Source: Tachypleus tridentatus (taxonomy: Eukaryota; Arthropoda; Merostomata; Xiphosura; Limulidae). From it: a stretch of DNA of 64,000 nt. The position numbers were made by a program, and so were the translations under genes. Positions 12,501 to 22,525 of this stretch are shown here, piece after piece (the first letter of the stretch is position 1; each line of letters begins with the position of its first letter). The stretch lies in assembly GCF_004210375.1 (NCBI RefSeq), contig NC_134837.1, positions 15,073,798 to 15,137,797 of the forward strand, given 5' to 3'. The notes under the pieces were generated by a model that was not told the origin of the DNA, did no database searches, and saw nothing but the letters and a program-made list of their open reading frames with translations.

Positions 12501-12551
12501 TGAGCAGATAGCCCTTTGTGGCTTTGTTATACGAAAAACACACACACACAT
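12501..12551 (+). mobile_element. SINE family B tail joined to a reverse family A copy
   Basis: TGAGCAGATAGCCCTTTGTG, then GCTTTGTTATACG and (CA)n, is the family B tail. It abuts the truncated reverse family A copy without a spacer. Confidence 0.6.
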
Positions 12552-12594
12552 CTAGTTATTAAATACGAAAAATACTACGGCCCATTTTATTTTT

Positions 12595-12690
12595 TTTAAG
12601 CGCAAAACTGCATAATGTGCCAAGTGTGGGTATCGAACCCGGATTTTTTCTCTAAGAGCCCACAAGATTATCGCTGATCCATTTATTAGT
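12595..12690 (-). mobile_element. SINE family C, diverged
   Basis: GCGCAAAACTGCATAATGTG, then GGGTATCGAACCCGGATTTT, matches the reversed family C tail and box B. Confidence 0.55.
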
Positions 12691-12844
12691 TAGCGCTTTG
12701 TTTGTTTTGGCCTTTAATAAACTTAGTATCAGTGATTTTTTAACAGTGAACTAGAGTTTGACAAAATTATTTATACTTCCAAACATCAGAGTTTGGAAGA
12801 ATAACATAAAATCTGGAATGCTGTAGTAAGAAACAAATATGTTG

Positions 12845-13250
12845 TAACTTACCAGAATGTAAAGATGTATTCTGATGGATGATACACCTTTATCAAAAAG
12901 TAAAATGTATCTGATAGATGTTGTACTTTACCAAAATGCAAAGATGTATTCTGATGGATGTTACACCTTATCAGAAAGTGAAATGTATCTGATATATGTT
13001 GTACCTTACTAGAATGCAAAGATGTATTCTGATGGATGTTACACCTTATTAGAAAGTGAAGCTGTATTCTGATGGATGTTACACCTTTACCAAAAAGTAA
13101 AAGAAAATGTATCTGATATATGTTGTATCTTACCAGAATGCAAAGATGTATTCTGATGGATGTTACACCTTAACAGAAAGTGAAGCTGTATTCTGATGGG
13201 TGTTGTACCTTACCAGAACGTGAGATGTATGTTGCACCTTACTGCACTGA
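12845..13250. repeat. Minisatellite of two alternating roughly 40-bp units
   Basis: Units of type GATGTATTCTGATGGATGTT (ACACCTTA...) alternate with AATGTATCTGATATATGTTG (TACCTTAC...). This gives an irregular higher-order pattern of about ten units. Confidence 0.8.
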
Positions 13251-13433
13251 TAATGTGATTGCATGTTGTGGCTCAGAGTTTCAGAGTTAGTTAAAGATCC
13301 CTTTTGACGGGTGTGTAACGTCGTCTAGAAACCCTTTAAAAAATTGTTTCATAACGCATTGCACTAGTTCGCCCCCAAAATAATCTTTTAAACTGATTAA
13401 TCATGGGTTCTTAGTTTTAGATCTAACAAGAGA

Positions 13434-13778
13434 GGCCCGGCATGGCCAGGTGGTTAAGGCATTCGACTCGTAATCCGAGGGTCGCTGCTCGAATTCCCGT
13501 CACACCAAACATACATAATACATAAAGATGAAGGCCTCTCAGTTATACATAATTTTCATTTCTTGTCATATCAAACATACTCGTCTTCTCAGCCATGGGG
13601 GCTTATAATGTGACGGTCAATCCCATTATTCGTTAGTAAAAGAGTAGCCCAAGAGTTGGCGGTGGGTGGTGATGACTAGCTGCCTTCCTTCTAGTCTTAC
13701 ACCACAAAATTAGGGACGGCTAGCGCAGATAGTCCTCGAGTAACTTTGCCTAAGATTCATAACAAACAACAAACAAAC
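13434..13778 (+). mobile_element. SINE family A, long variant with internal partial duplication
   Basis: The head GGCCCGGCATGGCCAGGTGG is intact. After CACACCAAACATAC there is about 60 bp extra, including ATACATAATTTTCATTTC. A second CATATCAAACATACTCG then restarts the body. The tail is CAAACAACAAACAAAC. Confidence 0.88.
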
Positions 13779-14543
13779 TGACAAGAGGCCTGAAAATATC
13801 TGTGACCAGTATCTTGTGCTTGGAGATTAGGTACGTTGTCCACAAAACATACTCATATTTGATGACGAGAAACACATCTTTTAAACAAATAAGAAACCTA
13901 ATAATTATATAATCTTGTCTAAATATTGTACATTTGTAACAAAGTTTCTTTTCAGAGCTATTCAAGCCGTCTACAAACTGTATTAAATGTACTATTCCTG
14001 TTGGTTTTGTAGATTACCTAACAAACTTATTCCTTTTGGTTAGTTGGAACCTGGCCTAATAAACTTACTATTGGTGGTCTGGTAACAGGTCTTTTGAACT
14101 TACTGTTCTTGTTGGCCTTGTTGATGTTCAATAAACTTATTGCTTTTCTAATATTTGCGCTACTCAGTGACCAATAGCAACGTTAGCTAGAGGTTCACAA
14201 ATACGATCTGTAAGTTCTTTAAAATTCTAGGAGAAAAGATGTCTGGTCCAGAGGATTTATCAGTTTTTAAGTTCCAACTTTTCTCTTACAATTTAACGGT
14301 TAAAATGATATTTTTACATCAATGTTCTCCACCTACATTAACAGCTGAGGTTGAAACTCAATACTTGTATCTTCCTTTATAAAAACTGAAGAGGACAAGC
14401 TTAAAGTATAGTTCGTATTCGCTGTGTAATAAATGTTGTATGAGGAAAACGTTACGAAGTTGATCTATGGCTTAAGGTTATGGGAAAAGCTAAGGTCGTT
14501 TTTCACGTAAAAATAATAATAACAATAATAATAAAATTTGTCG

Positions 14544-14652
14544 CACTTGTTTGTACGTAAGCACAAAGCTTCACAATGAGCTATCTGAGCTTTGCCCGTC
14601 AGAAGTATCAAAACGATATTTCTAGCGTAGACTTATTCCTGAGCCACTAGGA
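14544..14652 (-). mobile_element. SINE family C
   Basis: AAGCACAAAGCTTCACAATG, then GAGCTTTGCCCGTC, and a head ending CTGAGCCACTAGG; a reverse copy, moderately diverged. Confidence 0.65.
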
Positions 14653-14762
14653 AACATACAAATAACTATCTTGCCTCTTGCTTCGCGCTCCCATGTCTCT
14701 GTTGTACTTAATAAACAATTTCAGTTCACATTGAATTGTTTCGAACTCACAATAGTTATTGC

Positions 14763-14955
14763 TTTATTATATTACTATAGGTATTTGTTTATTACATTAC
14801 TATAGGTATTAGTTTATTACATTAATATAGGTATTGGCTTATTGTATTACTATAGGTATTGGTTTATTGTATTACTATAATTATCGGCTTATTACATTAC
14901 TATAGGTATTGGCTTATTATATTACTATAGGCATTGGTTTATTGTGTTACTTTAT
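14763..14955. repeat. Minisatellite, about 25-bp unit, 7-8 copies
   Basis: The unit is TTATTACATTACTATAGGTA followed by TTGGT, with TTATTG and TTATTA variants. Confidence 0.85.
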
Positions 14956-15036
14956 TATTGTTATATACTATGTTTATATTGTAAGATAAATAATGAGATA
15001 GGAATTATGGTATTACTCCTAACTCCACCCCTCACC

Positions 15037-15104
15037 CACCAGTGGCACAGCGGAATGTTTGCGGACTCACACTGCTGGAAACCTGGATTTGATACCCGTG
15101 GTGG
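15037..15104 (+). mobile_element. SINE family C head feeding a satellite
   Basis: CCAGTGGCACAGCGGAATGT, GGATTTGATACCCGTGGTGG, then GCAGAGCAAAG is a family C head running directly into the 44-bp array that follows. The normal SINE tail is replaced by the array. Confidence 0.75.
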
Positions 15105-15413
15105 GCAGAGCAAAGTTAACCCATTATATAGCTATATTTTTAATATGGGCAGAGCAAAGATAACCTATTATATAACGTTATTCTTAATGTGAGCAGGACA
15201 AAGATAACCCATTACATAGCGTTATTCTTAATGTGAGCAGGACAAAGATAACCCATTATACAGCGTTGTTCTTAATGTGGGCAGAGCAAAGATAACCCAT
15301 TATATAGCTATATTTTTAATGTGGGCAGAGCAAAGACAACCTATTATATAGCGTTATTCTTAATGTGAGCAGGACAAAGATAACCCATTATATAGCGTTA
15401 TTCTTAATTCTAA
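15097..15413. repeat. 44-bp satellite derived from a family C SINE tail, 7 copies
   Basis: The unit is GTGGGCAGAGCAAAGATAAC, then CCATTATATAGCGTTATTCTT. Its first part equals the GTGGGCAGAGCACAGATAGC, CCATTGTGTAGC part of family C. Copies alternate between GGGCAGAGC and GAGCAGGAC forms. Confidence 0.85.
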
Positions 15414-15639
15414 ACAATCAACCAGTACTCCTGCATCACAATTTTTATTATTAATCGAAGTTGAACTGATTTCGACAATCGAGTAAAAACGTTATATTGA
15501 TAATTATGGTGCAATAATTGATATATAGCCTGACACAGTTTCTCATGAATAATTGTCTTTCTTGTAAATATGCTCGACTTTATGACAAGTATCACTAAAG
15601 AAAGACCGTAAATGTACAAATCACGGCGTCAGTTTGCAC

Positions 15640-16535
15640 GGGAAGTTCTGAAGGAAATTCGAGCAGCCGGAATGACGAACCGGAAGCTACGTCAGGGAAG
15701 TTAGTGATTAATACGTGTGGTTCAATTTCCTTGAGACTCGTGGTTTTCTTCCAAGTAGCCACTGAGCTTCTTCATGTAACATTATACCCATATCGTCACT
15801 GTAATAAGAATATGTCATCATTATCATGTTTAAAGATAACAAATGTTTAATAAATTATTTTAGGACTTCGAACCAATGACTGCCTCAAAGCATAACACAG
15901 TGGAAGATAAGTATGACGTCATTATGATGAGAAAAGAAAACGGATTGCTTAATTGTGGTTTGTTGTTTGTTTGTTTTACAAACTTGTTGAGAAAAGAGTA
16001 AAGTATACGATTCGCGTTGGTCTTGTATTCTACTTCCTTCAGAATTAAAAAAAACAAGGTAAGACATACTATTATTTAATGTAAACAACTCCATAGTAAC
16101 TTATCAAACGTACCAGCCCCCAGCACCATGAAGGTAACCTTCATGAAATTTGACCGATTTTAATCTTTACTAGTATTAGTCCAGAGGTGAAAGTAAGTAA
16201 CAATGAAACCAAACGATAACAGAAAGTGGAAGCCATGCCTAGTAAAAATCATTATGAACGTCTTTGGTGATTGTGTAAAAATACGTTCCAGATTCTATCG
16301 CTTAATCCACGTGTAGTTCTTGTGGCAAAATGCTGGTATTAATACAAACTCGAGTTGCTTTCGAAAGACTTTCTTTATCATCCCACCATTTTTATGTTAA
16401 TTTGTTATGAGAAATAACAGTTATTAAATGATTTAACAGATTCTGAGTACAAGGAGAGAAAAATATTATTTATCTTGTTTTAACTGTGAGATTGACAAAA
16501 GTGTCATTGTGATGGAGAAGGAAAAAAGTATATAA
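15640..16535. other. Intergenic, nothing recognised
   Basis: No recognised repeat and no open frame with protein-like composition. Confidence 0.45.
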
Positions 16536-16537
16536 GG

Positions 16538-16836
16538 CACTTAACTGTAATGTAGTAGAAAACGTTATTTATTGGTCACTTAACTGTAATGTAGTAGAAA
16601 ACGTTATTTATTGGTCACTTAACTGTAATGTAGTAGAAAACGTTATTTATTGGTCACTTAACTGTAATGTAGTAGAAAACGTTACTTATTGGTCACTTAA
16701 CTGTAATGTAGTAGAAAACCTTACTTGTTGGTCACTTTACTGTTATGTAGTAAAAAACCTTACTTATTGGTCACTTCACTGTTATGTAGTAGAAAATCTT
16801 ACTTGTTGGGCACTTCACTGTGATGTAATAAGTAAG
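16538..16836. repeat. 39-bp minisatellite, about 7.5 copies
   Basis: The unit is CACTTAACTGTAATGTAGTA followed by GAAAACGTTATTTATTGGT. The first copies are almost identical and the later ones decay (CTTACTTGTTGG), so homogenisation seems to act from one end. Confidence 0.9.
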
Positions 16837-16861
16837 AAATTACCAGATGGACATTTAACTA

Positions 16862-16916
16862 CAATTTTGGATTCGCAATCCAGAACGCTAACCATTATGC
16901 CACGCCCAACCCCGAA
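16862..16916 (-). mobile_element. tRNA-like SINE head, separate family
   Basis: On the minus strand: GGGTTGGGCGTGGCATAATG, GTTAGCGTTCTGGATTGCG, AATCCAAAATTG. A 5-bp anticodon stem (CTGGA/TCCAG) encloses the loop TTGCGAA. It differs from the heads of A, B and C. The T-arm is too poor for a functional tRNA. Confidence 0.5.
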
Positions 16917-16937
16917 AGACAAGTAGATAACTGAGGT

Positions 16938-17100
16938 CAGTGATGTCGAGAAAACCCACTTGTAGAGAAATATATTTGTAAAAACGGCTCGTTTGGGTTG
17001 AGAACATTTTCAGAACCTGAAGATGACCGAAGAAGGTCGAAACGTTGTTCACTCCTGTACGTAAAAAAATTTTCTCAACCCAAAGAGCCGTTTTAACAAA
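16938..17100 (+). mobile_element. Hairpin element P1 with hammerhead-like core box
   Basis: The element is flanked by a 14-bp duplication, TAGATAACTGAGGT, at 16924-16937 and 17101-17114. Two inverted arms (AAAACGGCTCGTTTGGGTTG and, at the far end, CAACCCAAAGAGCCGTTTT) enclose a central box, CTGAAGATGACC-GAAGAA-GGTCGAAACG. The central box has a 4-bp stem and resembles the CUGANGA...GAAAC core of hammerhead ribozymes found in Penelope-like retroelements. Class assignment is inference; no protein is encoded. Confidence 0.6.
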
Positions 17101-17114
17101 TAGATAACTGAGGT

Positions 17115-18258
17115 GTTTAACTGCAGATATAAGGTGGTTGTAGGTGTTGGGAAGTATTGATTTTGGTTTGTTTTAATCAATTAGTTGAAGACATGTTAAT
17201 TAACATTTGTTGAAATACTTTTTGTTATCAGAGCAGAAATAACAGCTGTTCTTCTGGCAATTTTATTCATTGACAAACAGACAGTTATTGTGCAGCGGGT
17301 GAACAGTTACGTCATTTTTCTTTTTTTATGTTTGAAGCACAAGTGCTTATTGTTTTTTCTGTCGTATCTAAAGCAACATACTCTTTTTAATTATGGGCAG
17401 TGAAGTTGGGTGGGCTACCGCCCCAAACGAGTCTGTGTTATTAAATACTGTCCAACTGGCAATTATGTGGCTGTTACAATATCTCTATGCGCCAAAACGG
17501 GCGAGATGAAATTATGATAGCTTCTGTTCGAGGTACATTCTTTACTGTAATTGGAATGCAAAGAAAATCTTTAATATCAAACCATTGGCCATATGGTCAC
17601 TTCAACCAAGGCACACTTTAGACACATGCATTTCAGTCCATTCATATCTTTACTATTCTGGAACTGGTAGATAAAACATTAAACCAGCCTACTAAACCGA
17701 GAGAATGGGCATATCTTGAACTTTCTTCGAATACAAATGTTCTTTATCTCAGACCGTCCCTGTAGACGTAACGCAGCTGGTTTAACTTGGAGGTTACGTT
17801 CAATTTAAAGGTGTTACGCTATAATTATTTTGGTCGTTCACGCAGAAAGTGTTTTGATATAATATCGTTTTATCTCCTAGACAACTGGCTAAGCCTTTTC
17901 CAGGCCTTTCTTTGTAAGCATTAAAGGCCAAACGAATGAGATTCTTTCGATTGACTAAAATAAATAATTTGACAAATAGGTGCGATGTTGAGTCAATAAT
18001 TTTATAATTTAATTTCAAAAATTGCAGTTCTTGCATATTAAGTAGCAAATATTGGAATTAAATTCACGAATAGTTATTTTGCTTAACACTGCTTATGTAT
18101 GTTGCCATCTATAAAATATTTCAGTAAATTATCACTGTTGTTAATACAAGTAATAATCGAGATATAAGTTAGTTGTTCTGTGACCCTATATACAAAACTG
18201 GCAATTGGAAAGGAAGACAGTTAAGGCTATGTGGAATAAATTTAGCTTTTGTAACGTT
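17115..18258. other. Intergenic, nothing recognised
   Basis: The minus-strand open frame 17800-18048 has no motif. No repeats recognised. Confidence 0.45.
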
Positions 18259-18271
18259 CCTACATATCTGA

Positions 18272-18551
18272 GGCCCGCTGTGGCCAGGGGAGGTTAAGGC
18301 GTTCGACTCGTAATCTGAAGATCGCGGGTTCGAATCTTCGTTGCACCAAACATGCTCGCCCTTTCAGCCATGGAGGCGTTGTAATGTTACGGTCAATCCC
18401 ACTAGTCGTTGGTAAAAGAGTAGCCCCAGAGTTGGTGGTGAGTGGTGATGAGTTAGCCTTACCTCTAGTCTCACATTGCTAAACTATGTAAAGCAAGCAC
18501 AATTAGCCCTTATGTAGCTTTGCGCGAAATTAAAAACACAAATAAAACAAA
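18272..18551 (+). mobile_element. SINE family A with 13-bp target duplication
   Basis: A full copy bounded by CCTACATATCTGA at 18259-18271 and 18552-18564. The head has three extra bases (GGGGAGG) near box A. The body shows a small deletion at GATGA|GTTAGCC. Confidence 0.93.
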
Positions 18552-18654
18552 CCTACATATCTGAACTCGTTATTGATCTAACCAGCCTACGGATCATTAA
18601 CAGTTTCCGTTCATACGTTCGAATTTATAACTTTTTACAAAATAATTCGTTTTG

Positions 18655-18885
18655 TTTGCTTTCAAGTACAAAAGTACAGAATGTGGTGTACTCACTTCGA
18701 ATATCGAAACCCGAATTTTAGCGTTACAAACCCCCAAACTTACCGCTCAGCTATCGACATGAAAGAGCACTTTTAAAAGAAGTCATTATTTTATTATATT
18801 TATTTTAAACCCGTACAGAAAACGGATATTTCGATCTGAATCTTAGTGTAACAAACCGTCAAATTTACCGCTGAGCTAACATTGA
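18655..18885 (-). mobile_element. Two diverged family C-like heads in tandem
   Basis: Two stretches (18690-18762 and 18825-18885) each read TATCGAAACCCGAATTTTAG-like, then CAAACTTACCGCTCAGCTA. This is the reverse of a family C head, about 130 bp apart. Tails are mostly lost. Confidence 0.45.
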
Positions 18886-18889
18886 GGGG

Positions 18890-20330
18890 GCGCTTTAAAA
18901 TATGTTCTTTGTTATTTTGTTTTTATTGTTGTTGCTATCGTTGTGGGAAGTGCTTTTAAAATAAGTTTGTTTGTTTTTATTTCTCCATACAGACGTTTAA
19001 GGATTTTTTCTATCACCACATTTTATTGCTATAGTGATTAAAATCACGCGCATGTGAAGACGTCTTAATTTCTTATCAAACCGCTAACTATTAGACAGTG
19101 TACTTTAAAATCTGCCAATCACGTGAGTTAGTTGGGATTTGAACTAGCACGTGGCCTTGATTCTATGCAGAGCTATTTGAGTCACAAGCTCTAATATCTA
19201 TCACACATGAGAGCAACAGTTGAAACACATGCTGATAAAACTTACAATAAAAGTACCTTTACACTACAGATAAATATAAAAGAATATATTTTACTTATTC
19301 ATTTATTATTTTATATTTATCTGGAATTTAAAGGTCGTTTTTTCCGTAATTCTTATCAAAGTGTGTAAATCACTCAGTGTGCGCTACAAATTCTGAAACT
19401 CATGCTATGTAACCAATATTAAATCGCTGTATTTTTCTTCTGTCAACTTTGGAACATTTAATATTATTACTAGCGTTTAACGTCATATAGCAACATTTAT
19501 TTATTTATAAACCGTTCATATACGTAAAACTTCACTTCTTCCATTTCATTCAGTACCTACGGAACCAAACCACATTAAAGAAACATTCTATAAAACCTTC
19601 AGTAGTAATACCTACGTTCTTTAAAACCTTCAGGGGTAGCATCATAATTATGTAAATTCTTCATGGGTAATACTATTGTTATGTATAATAGTTACTGTAA
19701 TAATCAGATTTTTTATTTTCTTCTGTAGATGAAAGCTGTCTTGTAATAAAAGTAAAATGTACTGCTTTAAATACGTGAGTTCTAAGTAAAGGTGGGAATC
19801 AAAGCCTAATTGGTTGATGGGTGAGCATCAGAGATACGACGCCCATTATATCAGTGGGTTATTAATTTGTTCTTGCTTCGACGTTAAAAATAATTAGTGT
19901 ACAGTATAAATAACTGTGTTTTACTACATCCAACCTTCAGAAATTACATCTGCTGTTAATGTAAAGATAGGAAAAATGGAGAATTGTAGTGGTATACTTC
20001 TTTTAATGAGCAGTGTCCATTACTACAGCAGACAGGTGCTGCGTTCGTAAGATTTCAAAAGTGCCCCTCAAATAAATCGTTTTATATCCGTCATACTGTT
20101 TGGATAACAACACGTTGTCATATATATTATCTTGTTGCCAAAGATATGAAATATTTCATCACTCGAAAACGTTAATCTTCAATCAAATAAAGTGGTTGCA
20201 GGAACAACATACTTTGTTGAATGCTGTTGCGCAGATTTAGCAAGTCAGTTTTTATAGTTTGATGGGAACTAACTACAGATTGTTCTGAGGTTTAGGTTCA
20301 ATGACAGATTTAATCCTATTCCTGTTTCCT
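18890..20330. other. Intergenic, nothing recognised
   Basis: AT-rich. A short duplicated phrase, AAAACCTTCAG(T/G)(A/G)GTA, lies near 19590-19640. Confidence 0.4.
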
Positions 20331-20937
20331 AAACACAGAAGTACAGTTTACTTTATTACTGATGTTTCTACATTTAGGTCCCTACTAAATAAAGCACTTC
20401 TAAACACAGAAGTACAGTTTACTTCATTACGGATGTTTCTACATTTAGGTCCCTACTAAATAAAGCACTTCTATACACAGAAGTACAGTTTACTTCATTA
20501 CTGATGTTTCTACATTTAGGTCCCAATTAAATAAAGCACTTCTGAACACAGGAGATCAGTTTACTTCATTACTGATGTTTCTACATTTAGGTCCCTACTA
20601 AATAAAGCACTTCTATACACAGAAGTACAGTTTACTTCATTACTGATGTTTCCACATTTAGGTCCCTACTAAATAAAGCACTTCTGAACACAGGAGATCA
20701 GTTTACTTCATTACTGATGTTTCTACATTTAGGTCCCTACTAAATAAAGCACTTCTGAACACAGAAGTACAGTTTACCTCATTACTGATGTTTCTACATT
20801 TAGGTCCTTACTAAATAAAGCACTTCTGAACACAGAAGTACAGTTTACTTCATTACTGATGTTTCTACATTTAGATCCCTACTAAATAAAGCACTTCTGA
20901 ACACAGGAGATCAGTTTACTTCACTACAGATGTTTAC
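20331..20937. repeat. 71-bp satellite, 8.5 copies with no length change
   Basis: Starts fall at 20331, 20402, 20473, 20544, 20615, 20686, 20757, 20828 and 20899, exactly 71 bp apart. The unit includes ACAGAAGTACAGTTTACTTC and GGTCCCTACTAAATAAAGCA. Copies 4, 6 and 9 carry AGGAGATCAG instead of AGAAGTACAG. Confidence 0.95.
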
Positions 20938-21107
20938 ACCTTCAAGGCTAAAGGGTTAAAGAATATAATTATTTCAAAACTGTATAATTCTGAGTTTGTA
21001 AAAGCAAACATTCGACAAACAAACCACTAAGTCAAAGACACTATCAATATGTCTTGTCTTTAGTTGTTGTTGTTGTTTCTTATCTCATGATTGGCAGATC
21101 GGTTAGA

Positions 21108-21319
21108 ATTAGCTGTGTGGCCGCCAGGTGGACAATCAGTGACACTAGCAAGGATCTGGAAGTGAAAGAACTTACTCTGCCATACTTTATGAGTACGATA
21201 CCATTGGAACTCGAGCGTTCAATCAGTACTATTAGTATTTATTCAAAGCTTGAAATAGATGTGTCACCGGATGAAGTACGAATTGTTACCGGTGGAAAAT
21301 TGTGTGGGAAACGTCACGT
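21108..21319 (+). CDS. Possible upstream exon, unidentified
   Basis: This open stretch (frame open 21054-21323) is unusually rich in G+C and varied codons for the area. It follows a pyrimidine-rich tract ending ATTGGCAG (21107) and ends near a plausible donor GT|GTGAGA (21319/21320). The predicted peptide includes DLEVKELTLPYF and EIDVSPDEVRIVTGG, which I do not recognise. Its phase would fit a weak acceptor at 22325 just before the PDZ gene ATG, but that may be chance. It could also be 5' UTR or old transposon sequence. Confidence 0.2.
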
Positions 21320-21431
21320 GTGAGAATAAATAAATAAAACGTGATCAGGAAATATCTCTTGAAGAAGAATCAATATTCCTACCAACCGTTGTTGTTACAT
21401 CTAGAAGTTACACGAAAAACCTCCAATGACT

Positions 21432-21515
21432 AATCGGTAAGTCTAAAGACTATAAATTGGGTTTCAATACCCGTGGTTGTCAAAGCATAGATAACCTACT
21501 GTGTAGCTGTTTAAC
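21432..21515 (+). mobile_element. SINE family C, diverged
   Basis: CGGTAAGTCTAAAGACTATA, GGGTTTCAATACCCGTGG and ATAACCTACTGTGTAGC keep the family C order. Confidence 0.6.
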
Positions 21516-21517
21516 AA

Positions 21518-21650
21518 CAAAGTTATACAAGGGCTATTTGCGAATAGCCCGTTCCTAATTTAAAACTACAATAAAGGTGGCGAATCAACAGCAGCTACCG
21601 CCAACTCACGTGGTACTCTTCTCCGATTGACCAATCGAAATTAGCCATTA
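21518..21650 (-). mobile_element. SINE family A, old copy
   Basis: AAGGGCTATTTGCGAATAGC, CCGTTCCTAATTT and ACCGCCAACTCACGTGG are a decayed reverse tail and body of family A. Confidence 0.5.
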
Positions 21651-21909
21651 TTCTTATAGTGGGAGAGAGAAGCGCGTTTGTAGGATTACGGGACTTAAAT
21701 CTCAAACTCTTGATTTCACAGTCCATGCGCGTTAATGTCTGTCTAGTCACACACGCCCAGCTCCACCATAACAGAAGTAATGCGATAGTAACTGCCAGCT
21801 TTGGACGTGCGAGCTTATGTTACAAACGAGAACATTTTAAGCAGAGTCTGTTCCTTTACCTGAGCAATAACGTTATTAAGTAGTTCCAATAAACTAATAT
21901 TTATGTAGA

Positions 21910-22090
21910 GAAAATTAAATATGTAAACAACGGCTGGTATGGGTAGACAAAGCACTATGTTACATCTTTCCTTCTTTGTGAACCTGGCGATGACCGAAAA
22001 AGGTCGAAACGTTGTTCGCTCCTTTACACAGTGCTTTCTCTATTCTTACCAGCCGTTTTTTACATATATAATTTTCTCGTCATCACGGAT
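21910..22090 (+). mobile_element. Hairpin element P2 with hammerhead-like core box
   Basis: The element is flanked by a 15-bp duplication, TAATATTTATGTAGA, at 21895-21909 and 22091-22105. The arms pair over roughly 50 bp, from GAAAATTAAATATGTAAAC at the left to TACATATATAATTTTC at the right, and include the ACGGCTGGTAT...ACCAGCCGT portion. The centre is CTGGCGATGACC-GAAAAA-GGTCGAAACGTTG. It has the same plan as the element at 16938 but different arm sequence. It sits within 100 bp of the PDZ gene's first coding exon. Confidence 0.65.
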
Positions 22091-22172
22091 TAATATTTAT
22101 GTAGATATTGTAAACAATCCTTATTAGTTCAACGCTGAAGTTTTTGTTGCTATTGTTTTGTATTTTCTCCAG

Positions 22173-22525
22173 TATTTCAAGACTGTAACACCGGATGTTT
22201 TTATGTTGATGGTTTTCACTATAATAATTACGAAGATGAAACAGGACACCAGGTGATTGGCAAAGATAACGCTTTCTGCATCTTAGTCCAGTTGTTGGTC
22301 TTTCGAACTAAAGGGGGCGTTCTAGCACGCGACCGACTGTGATGCGTCTCCTCAAGAAGCGGTCCCCGTCACCTCCTCAGTTGATACGATTGGCCGCTTT
22401 GCCTGGAGAAGACGTCACTCGAGGAACGCTCGGTAAAGAACTCCCCAGTTTTCGGAGTCTAACAGAACTAGAAGACAGGCGTGAGATTATGCCAGGGCTT
22501 GGGACGTCAACCAGGCCAATGAGAG
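22173..22525 (+). CDS. PDZ gene, first coding exon (5' UTR part plus start codon)
   Basis: A strong acceptor, a long pyrimidine tract ending TTTTCTCCAG at 22172, suggests the exon starts at 22173. The proposed ATG is at 22342, with G at -3 and an in-frame TAA at 22309, so coding cannot extend further upstream in this exon from that frame. It encodes 61 residues plus one base, starting [13 protein letters not shown] and ending STRPMR. The donor is GAGAG|GTAAG at 22525/22526. The leftover G joins GT of the next exon to make Gly. This start is internal to a possible longer transcript, since the acceptor implies an upstream non-coding exon that I did not find. Confidence 0.7.
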
